Source of the DNA: Actinomycetota bacterium | GTDB lineage: Bacteria > Actinomycetota > Actinomycetes > Nanopelagicales > Nanopelagicaceae | Length of the DNA: 12,369 nucleotides | Reading direction: 5' to 3' | Assembly: GCA_009698515.1 (NCBI GenBank) | Contig: WLQA01000012.1 | Coordinates: 1 to 12,369 of the forward strand | Part shown: positions 8,285-12,369 of the stretch, piece after piece | How the letters are laid out: every line of letters begins with the position of its first letter | How positions within the stretch are numbered: position 1 is the stretch's first letter | Position numbers and translations under genes: made by a program | The notes under the pieces: generated by a model | Told to the model about the DNA's origin: nothing | Database searches by the model: none | What the model saw: the letters and a program-made list of their open reading frames with translations, nothing else

Positions 8285-9043
8285 TTAAGCCCAGCTGCCT
8301 GGAAGTCCGAAAATCTTTCCAGCTACAACTTCGCCATCAGAGTAAACAGTTGAGACTTTAACTTGTGCCCAACCTGTTGAATCTGATTTTGTAATATCTT
8401 GTGAGAATTGAGTTGCAGGAACTGTTGCAACTAATTTCCAATCGCCTGTGTTGCCAGCACGAAGTTCTAGGTTGTAACCAGTAATTCCTTCAGTTGCTGT
8501 TGCTGGAGCCTTCCAGAAAACAGTTGCACCTGATGCTGTGTAATGAGCAACAATTTTAATTGGAGCCTCATGTGCAGCAAGTGGGGCAGATGTAGCTGAT
8601 GCTGATTCAGTAGGTGTTGCACTCTCAGATACAGCAGGTGTTGGTGTAACTGTTGTTGATTCATCTGTTGATGAATTACTTGCAATTACTGCAACCGCCA
8701 AAACAACAATTCCTAAAATTACTGCGAACATCACCTTGTTTGATGAACCAGATGTTGACTTACTCTTCTTAGCTGTTGAGTATGAAGAGCTTGCTGGTTT
8801 TGGAGTTGTTGAAATTGTAGAAACTGATGAACGAGATGAACCACCTAGTGGAACTGGTGGAACTTTGTAAGTTGATGATTTCTTTGAAGACTTCTTCGCA
8901 GATTTCTTTGCAGAGCGCTTTGCAGTTTTCTTAACCGCTTTACGCGCAGTTGATTTCTTTGCAGTTGAACGCTTTGCAGCTTTCTTAACTGCCTTTTTAG
9001 CAGATTTTTTTGGCGCCTTGCGGGCGGTTTTCTTTGCGGCCAC
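8285..9043 (-). CDS. Membrane protein with histone-H1-like tail and FN3-like domain
   Basis: No named family is recognised for the whole 252-residue protein. Residues 1-56 are almost only Lys, Ala, Ser, Thr and Arg, in KKSAKKA-type repeats as in histone H1 and bacterial H1-like (HupS/Lsr2-partner-like) tails. Residues 57-103 are a Ser/Thr/Pro-rich linker. Residues 104-122 (VMFAVILGIVVLAVAVIAS) form one transmembrane helix. Residues 123-158 are another Ser/Thr/Pro linker. Residues 160-246 look like an FN3-type beta sandwich (TVFWKAP, ITGYNLELRAG, WAQVKVSTVYSDG). By the positive-inside rule the basic tail is cytoplasmic and the FN3 part outside. Membrane tethering of DNA is an inference. The GTG start is fixed by AAAAAGGAG 7 nt upstream. 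It is separated by 92 nt from rdgB and likely has its own control. Confidence 0.85.
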   Translation of the reverse strand: MAAKKTARKAPKKSAKKAVKKAAKRSTAKKSTARKAVKKTAKRSAKKSAKKSSKKSSTYKVPPVPLGGSSRSSVSTISTTPKPASSSYSTAKKSKSTSGSSNKVMFAVILGIVVLAVAVIASNSSTDESTTVTPTPAVSESATPTESASATSAPLAAHEAPIKIVAHYTASGATVFWKAPATATEGITGYNLELRAGNTGDWKLVATVPATQFSQDITKSDSTGWAQVKVSTVYSDGEVVAGKIFGLPGSWA

Positions 9044-9050
9044 TTAGTAA

Positions 9051-9059
9051 CTCCTTTTT
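9051..9059 (-). promoter_or_regulatory. Ribosome binding site setting the GTG start
   Basis: Minus strand AAAAAGGAG ends 7 nt before the GTG at 9043. It is one of the strongest Shine-Dalgarno sequences in the window and justifies the non-ATG start of the H1-tail membrane protein. Confidence 0.8.
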
Positions 9060-9064
9060 ATCTT

Positions 9065-9081
9065 GCAACTTATTAAGTTGC
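9065..9081. repeat. Perfect palindrome upstream of the H1-tail gene, possible operator
   Basis: GCAACTTATTAAGTTGC has 8-bp perfect arms (9065-9072, 9074-9081) with a single central base. It lies 5 nt upstream of the AAAAAGGAG site of the minus-strand gene. A one-base centre fits a dimeric regulator site better than an RNA hairpin, and no T run follows on either side, so a terminator role for rdgB is less likely. Confidence 0.5.
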
Positions 9082-9135
9082 GGTTGGAAATCGAGGTTTT
9101 CGGAAAATCTCCTAGTCGTAAGGATACATGAGCAA

Positions 9136-9753
9136 TTACAGATGCTCGCTCAAGATCGGCACCATCGCACGTAATGCTTGCCCGCGATGACTAATCCTGT
9201 CCTTCACCCCCGCACCAAGTTGCGCAAGCGTTTGTTCAAAGGAATCTGGCAGAAAAATTGGGTCATACCCAAATCCAGAATCACCCGCCGCAATTTCAGC
9301 GATTCGGCCCGGCAGTACGCCAATTACTTCATGCTCATAATTTGTAGTTGGGTTTACAAAGACCACTGCGCATTTAAATTGCGCACTTCGCTTTTTGGCT
9401 GTCGTATTTTTTAACTCCGCCAACAATTTTTCAATATTAATTTGATCACGCTCTTTTGCAATATTGCCGGAATAACCACCAAACCTGGCTGAATAAACAC
9501 CTGGTGCGCCATTTAATTCATCAACAAATAAGCCACTGTCATCAGCAAGTGCTGGCAGGTTGGTAAATGCAGCAATTGCGCGCGCTTTCAGAAAAGCATT
9601 TTCACTTAAAGTGCTTCCGGTTTCTGCAACATCTGGCATATTTGGAAAATCAGCTAAGCCAAGAACTTTTATATCACTTGCATGTTCTGCTAATAATCTT
9701 TCAAACTCCGCAATTTTTCCATTGTTTTGTGTTGCTAAAACTAATTTACGCAA
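9136..9753 (-). CDS. rdgB: XTP/dITP diphosphatase (RdgB/HAM1 family)
   Basis: The enzyme hydrolyses non-canonical purine triphosphates (dITP, XTP, dXTP) to monophosphates, keeping them out of DNA and RNA. Visible family motifs are LATQNNGKIAEF near the N-terminus (T8, N11, K13), ENAFLKARA at 51-59, ADDSG at 70-74 with the catalytic Asp pair, GAPGVYSARFGG at 82-93, FGYDPIF at 161-167 and SHRGQALRAM at 188-197. The 205-residue length is typical. The start is TTG: an in-frame TAG stands two codons upstream, and the family N-terminus (MRKLVLAT) begins exactly here. It follows rph by 14 nt, the same pairing seen in Mycobacterium. Confidence 0.96.
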   Translation of the reverse strand: MRKLVLATQNNGKIAEFERLLAEHASDIKVLGLADFPNMPDVAETGSTLSENAFLKARAIAAFTNLPALADDSGLFVDELNGAPGVYSARFGGYSGNIAKERDQINIEKLLAELKNTTAKKRSAQFKCAVVFVNPTTNYEHEVIGVLPGRIAEIAAGDSGFGYDPIFLPDSFEQTLAQLGAGVKDRISHRGQALRAMVPILSEHL

Positions 9754-9767
9754 TTGCTAAACCGAAA

Positions 9768-10490
9768 TTAAGCCAGTGCTTGCATCTGCAGCTTTGCTAA
9801 TTGCGCACAACCAGCAGCACCAAGATCTAATAATTTATTTAGGAGTGCGCGATCAAATGGTTTTCCTTCTGCAGTTCCTTGAACTTCAATAAAATTTCCA
9901 TCCCCTGTGCAAACAATATTCATATCAGTCTCAGCAGTTACATCCTCTTCATAACAAAGATCAAGCATTGGTGTGCCATTAATGATTCCTACCGATACCG
10001 CAGCAACAGATTGCGAAATTGGGTTAGCCCCTTGCGCAACATGTCCATTTGCCTTCGCCCAAGTAATTGCATCTTGCAGTGCAACATATGCACCTGTAAT
10101 TGCAGCGGTTCTAGTTCCACCATCTGCTTGTAGAACATCACAATCAATCACAATTGTGTTCTCTCCAAGTGCTTTCATATCAACAACACCGCGAAGTGAG
10201 CGACCAACTAATCTAGAAATTTCTTGAGTACGTCCACCTAATTTTCCTTTAACACTTTCGCGATCAGAACGAGTATGTGTTGCTCTTGGCAACATTGCAT
10301 ATTCACTAGTTACCCAACCAACACCTTTACCAACTAGCCAACGAGGCACGCCTGGCGTGAAGGATGCAACGCAAAGAACTCGGGTATTACCAAACTCAAC
10401 TAATACAGAGCCTTCAGCGTTATTTAACCAATTTCTAGTAAATGAGATTTTGCGAAGTTGATCTGGTGTTCTTCCATCAATACGTGACAT
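9768..10490 (-). CDS. rph: Ribonuclease PH
   Basis: This phosphorolytic 3'-to-5' exoribonuclease trims tRNA precursor 3' ends. The hexamer-forming RNase PH fold is shown by MSRIDGRTPDQLRKI at the start, SEYAMLPRATHTRSDRE at 62-78, GGRTQEISRLVGRSLR at 85-100, DCDVLQADGGTRTAAITGA at 116-134 and MLDLCYEED at 175-183 with the metal/catalytic acidic residues. At 240 residues it is full length. A good Shine-Dalgarno (GAGGGAG) precedes the ATG by about 5 nt, and the gene begins 30 nt after the murI stop, so it is probably part of the murI transcript. Confidence 0.97.
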   Translation of the reverse strand: MSRIDGRTPDQLRKISFTRNWLNNAEGSVLVEFGNTRVLCVASFTPGVPRWLVGKGVGWVTSEYAMLPRATHTRSDRESVKGKLGGRTQEISRLVGRSLRGVVDMKALGENTIVIDCDVLQADGGTRTAAITGAYVALQDAITWAKANGHVAQGANPISQSVAAVSVGIINGTPMLDLCYEEDVTAETDMNIVCTGDGNFIEVQGTAEGKPFDRALLNKLLDLGAAGCAQLAKLQMQALA

Positions 10491-10520
10491 TTGATCTCCC
10501 TCGACTTTGGATTACTTAAA

Positions 10521-11333
10521 TTAAATCTTTTGACTTACTGAAACAACCTCTGGCCCCAAAAATCGACGAGCCAAGGTGCTGAACTTATCGGCATTTCCAG
10601 TGGCCACAAACTTATGGGTTACCGCTGCCCCAGAGTTATTAAGCAAACTCTTCTCGACCAATGTTCGATATAAATCCTTTGCAGTCTCTTCAGCGCTAGA
10701 AACTAATGTGACCTCATTGCCCATGACATATGAAATAACACCAGTTAATAATGGATAGTGCGTGCAACCTAAAACCAAGGTATCGATCTTGGCTGAAGTA
10801 AGTGGTGCCAAGTAATCCTGTGCCACCTTGGTAATTTGCGCCCCGCTAGTTTCACCACGTTCTACATACTCAACAAATAACGGACATGCGATGGAGGTTA
10901 TTTTTAATTGTGGTGCTGCAGCAAATGCATCTAAATAAGCTTTTGATTCGATAGTTGCCACCGTACCAATTACGCCAACATTGCCACTTCTAGTTGCCGA
11001 AACTGCGCGGCGAACTGCAGGTTGAATAACTTCAATAACTGGAATTGAATAACGCTCTCGTGCATCACGCAGCATTGCCGCACTTGCCGTATTGCAGGCA
11101 ATCACAATTGCTTTAACGCCAGCTTCAACTAACTGATCCATAATTTCTAATGCGTAGGTGCGAACCTGCGCCAAAGTTTTTGGACCATAAGGACCACGGG
11201 CTGTATCGCCAACATAAAGAATTGATTCACCGGGCAGTTGATCAATAACTGCGCGAGCAACAGTTAGGCCACCGACGCCGGAATCGAAGATGCCAATGGG
11301 TGCGGTTTTGGCGGGGGTATTTGTGGCGGACAT
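10521..11333 (-). CDS. murI: Glutamate racemase
   Basis: The enzyme interconverts L- and D-glutamate, giving the D-Glu of peptidoglycan. It is cofactor independent and uses two cysteines: C80 in VIACNTASA and C190 in LGCTHYPLL. The N-terminal FDSGVGGLTV (D17, S18) and VGDTARGPYGPKT (41-53) bind substrate, and H192 assists. The 270-residue length fits. It is first in the murI-rph-rdgB cluster. In Mycobacterium tuberculosis a metallo-beta-lactamase-fold gene (Rv1339) stands between murI and rphA; it is absent here. No Shine-Dalgarno precedes the ATG, but a TACACT box sits at leaderless spacing. Confidence 0.97.
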   Translation of the reverse strand: MSATNTPAKTAPIGIFDSGVGGLTVARAVIDQLPGESILYVGDTARGPYGPKTLAQVRTYALEIMDQLVEAGVKAIVIACNTASAAMLRDARERYSIPVIEVIQPAVRRAVSATRSGNVGVIGTVATIESKAYLDAFAAAPQLKITSIACPLFVEYVERGETSGAQITKVAQDYLAPLTSAKIDTLVLGCTHYPLLTGVISYVMGNEVTLVSSAEETAKDLYRTLVEKSLLNNSGAAVTHKFVATGNADKFSTLARRFLGPEVVSVSQKI

Positions 11334-11340
11334 TTGGTTA

Positions 11341-11346
11341 AGTGTA
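11341..11346 (-). promoter_or_regulatory. Probable leaderless -10 box of murI
   Basis: TACACT on the minus strand fits TANNNT and ends 7 nt before the murI ATG, which itself lacks a Shine-Dalgarno. That is the geometry of leaderless transcripts, which are common in Actinobacteria. No -35 box is obvious. Confidence 0.45.
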
Positions 11347-11426
11347 GGCGGGGCTTACTTTCCGACCTGATATTCGAGGAATTTACGCTCAATTGCGCCA
11401 AAGATCTAAAGAAATTCTGAGATTTT

Positions 11427-11460
11427 CCTGCGATTAGCCTTGCCCAACCTGCGAGTAACC
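11427..11460. repeat. 13-bp direct repeat pair, 21-bp period, upstream of rhodopsin gene
   Basis: CCTGCGATTAGCC (11427-11439) and CCTGCGAGTAACC (11448-11460) match at 11 of 13 bases and start 21 bp apart, two helical turns. They bracket the best -35 candidate, so a regulator bound to both would lie on one face of the DNA at the promoter. Confidence 0.5.
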
Positions 11461-11468
11461 CTCATTCT
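11440..11468 (+). promoter_or_regulatory. Candidate promoter of the rhodopsin gene
   Basis: TTGCCC (11440-11445) and CATTCT (11463-11468) are separated by 17 bp, with 4/6 and 3/6 matches to the sigma-70 consensus. A start near 11475 would put all three downstream hairpins in a leader of about 100 nt. The boxes are weak, and an extended or activator-dependent promoter is possible. Confidence 0.3.
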
Positions 11469-11484
11469 TATGGCAGGTGAAAAG

Positions 11485-11572
11485 TGCTAGCGCTCATATG
11501 GAGCTAGCAATCTTCACTCGCTTATATCCAAACGGATATGAGCAACCTAAATGCCTATGGAGGCTAATTTAG
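11485..11572 (+). promoter_or_regulatory. Structured 5' leader of the rhodopsin gene, three hairpins
   Basis: Hairpin 1: TGCTAG..CTC pairs with GAGCTAGCA (11485-11495/11501-11509). Hairpin 2: GCTTATATCC/GGATATGAGC (11520-11529/11534-11543), loop AAAC, one G-U. Hairpin 3: CTAAATGCCT pairs with AGGC-TA-ATTTAG (11547-11556/11561-11572), loop ATGG, ending at the base before the ATG. The Shine-Dalgarno GGAGG (11559-11563) lies in the loop and stem of hairpin 3, so that stem would hide it. GCTCATAT (11492-11499) is also a perfect complement of ATATGAGC (11536-11543), an alternative pairing that would break hairpins 1 and 2. This looks like a cis-acting RNA element; the signal it would sense is unknown. 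Confidence 0.55.
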
Positions 11573-12346
11573 ATGAGTTCAATCGCACTTACCGACGGCC
11601 AGTTTGGTCTTCTATACAACATCTTCTCATTTGGTCTTGTATCGATGCTAGCTTGCACCGTTTATACATTAGTTTCACAATCACGTGTACTTCCTAAGTA
11701 CCGTGCAGCATTAGTTATGTCATCAATGGTTACATTCATTGCTGGCTACCACTACATGCGAATCTTCAACTCATTCCATGAGTCATTTGAAAATGGTTCA
11801 TTGAAGACAGGAACTGGCCAAGGAGCATTCAACGAGGCATACCGCTACGTTGACTGGATTCTTACTGTGCCTCTTCTATTAGTTGAAGTTATTGCAGTAC
11901 TTGCACTAGCTAAGGCAGCAGCATCTTCATTGATCAGCCGCCTAGTTCCTGCATCTGCAGCAATGATCGCTCTTGGTTACCCAGGAGAAATCGCAACTGA
12001 TAACAACACAAAGATTATTTGGGGTGTTCTATCAACACTTCCTTTCCTATACATTCTTTATGTTCTATTCGTAGAACTTTCAAAGTCTCTAGAGCGTCAA
12101 CCAGATGGCGTGGCAGCAACAGTTGGTCGCCTACGTCTTCTACTTATCGCTACATGGGGCGTTTACCCAATCTCTTACTTACTACCAATCATTGACTCAG
12201 CAAATGCAGCTTCAGCTGGTGCATTCGTAAATCGTCAAATTGGTTACACAATTGCTGACGTATTGGCAAAGTGTGTATTCGGTCTAACAATCTACAAGAT
12301 TGCAAAGATGAAGTCAGTAGCAGAGGGAATGAAGGAAGACGCGTAA
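11573..12346 (+). CDS. Actinorhodopsin, light-driven proton pump
   Basis: A seven-helix retinal protein that exports protons in light. Helix C reads RYVDWILTVPLLLVE: R91, proton acceptor D94, T98, and proton donor E105, the D-T-E pattern of outward proton pumps. L102 takes the place of proteorhodopsin L105, which predicts green absorption. H60 in AGYHYMR matches the acceptor-partner histidine. K233 in helix G (IADVLAKCVFGL) is the retinal Schiff-base lysine. G151 in helix E (IIWGVLSTLPF) occupies the site of bacteriorhodopsin W138, the fenestration glycine of carotenoid-binding xanthorhodopsin. At 257 residues it is complete. Codon use differs from neighbours: of 33 Leu codons, 13 are CTT and 13 CTA, versus a TTA preference nearby, a sign of high expression. 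No retinal or carotenoid genes are in the window. GGAGG lies 9 nt before the ATG. Confidence 0.96.
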   Translation: MSSIALTDGQFGLLYNIFSFGLVSMLACTVYTLVSQSRVLPKYRAALVMSSMVTFIAGYHYMRIFNSFHESFENGSLKTGTGQGAFNEAYRYVDWILTVPLLLVEVIAVLALAKAAASSLISRLVPASAAMIALGYPGEIATDNNTKIIWGVLSTLPFLYILYVLFVELSKSLERQPDGVAATVGRLRLLLIATWGVYPISYLLPIIDSANAASAGAFVNRQIGYTIADVLAKCVFGLTIYKIAKMKSVAEGMKEDA

Positions 12347-12369
12347 TCCTTCTTTTTAACTCTAAAAAA

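Noticed and set aside
8467..8685. 72-codon Gln/Leu/His-rich open frame on the minus strand
   Set aside because: It is an alternative frame of the Ser/Thr/Ala-rich linker of the H1-tail membrane protein. The odd composition comes from reading that low-complexity DNA out of frame.
8870..9043. Lys-codon-rich tract that could be mistaken for a tandem DNA repeat or CRISPR-like array
   Set aside because: The repetition follows codons for K/A/S in frame, units are irregular, and there are no equal spacers. It is coding low complexity. No CRISPR array, IS element, integrase or attachment site was seen anywhere in the window.
9093..9111. Hairpin as rdgB terminator
   Set aside because: In the rdgB direction the stem has an A-C mismatch and no T run follows, so it does not look like an intrinsic terminator for that gene.
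12347..12369. Possible rhodopsin terminator at the window end
   Set aside because: Only 23 bases remain after the stop. They are T- and A-rich but no stem can be formed, so nothing can be called.

Overview
The window reads as chromosome from a low-GC, streamlined freshwater actinobacterium, most likely of the acI group (Nanopelagicales). Three things point there. The block argS-lysA-hom-thrC has the order known from Mycobacterium and other Actinobacteria. The trio murI-rph-rdgB is also actinobacterial in order. The window ends in a rhodopsin of the actinorhodopsin/xanthorhodopsin type on an AT-rich background with very short intergenic gaps. The genus cannot be fixed from this sequence alone.

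Layout: (1) 1-5320, minus strand: a tightly packed operon argS > lysA > hom > thrC (thrC runs off the window at base 1), for arginyl-tRNA charging and the lysine/threonine branches of the aspartate pathway. Gaps are 3, 18 and -1 nt. (2) 5431-5512, plus strand: tRNA-Leu(UAG) with encoded CCA, divergent from argS. (3) 5580-8240, plus strand: a coiled-coil protein with a basic Lys/Ala tail, then an OafA-type membrane acyltransferase fused to an SGNH domain. (4) 8285-9043, minus strand: a membrane protein with a histone-H1-like cytoplasmic tail and an extracytoplasmic FN3-like domain, converging on the acyltransferase at a shared bidirectional terminator. (5) 9136-11333, minus strand: murI > rph > rdgB, for cell wall D-glutamate, tRNA 3' maturation and nucleotide-pool cleaning. 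(6) 11334-11572: a 239-bp divergent intergenic region. It holds a probable leaderless murI promoter, a 21-bp-period direct repeat, and three consecutive hairpins, the last of which covers the rhodopsin Shine-Dalgarno. (7) 11573-12346, plus strand: the light-driven proton pump actinorhodopsin.

The housekeeping blocks are ordinary. The parts that deserve attention are the structured leader and repeat pair in front of the rhodopsin gene, and the small accessory island (5580-9043). That island carries two unrelated proteins with Lys/Ala-rich DNA-binding-like tails: one a long coiled coil, the other membrane-anchored.
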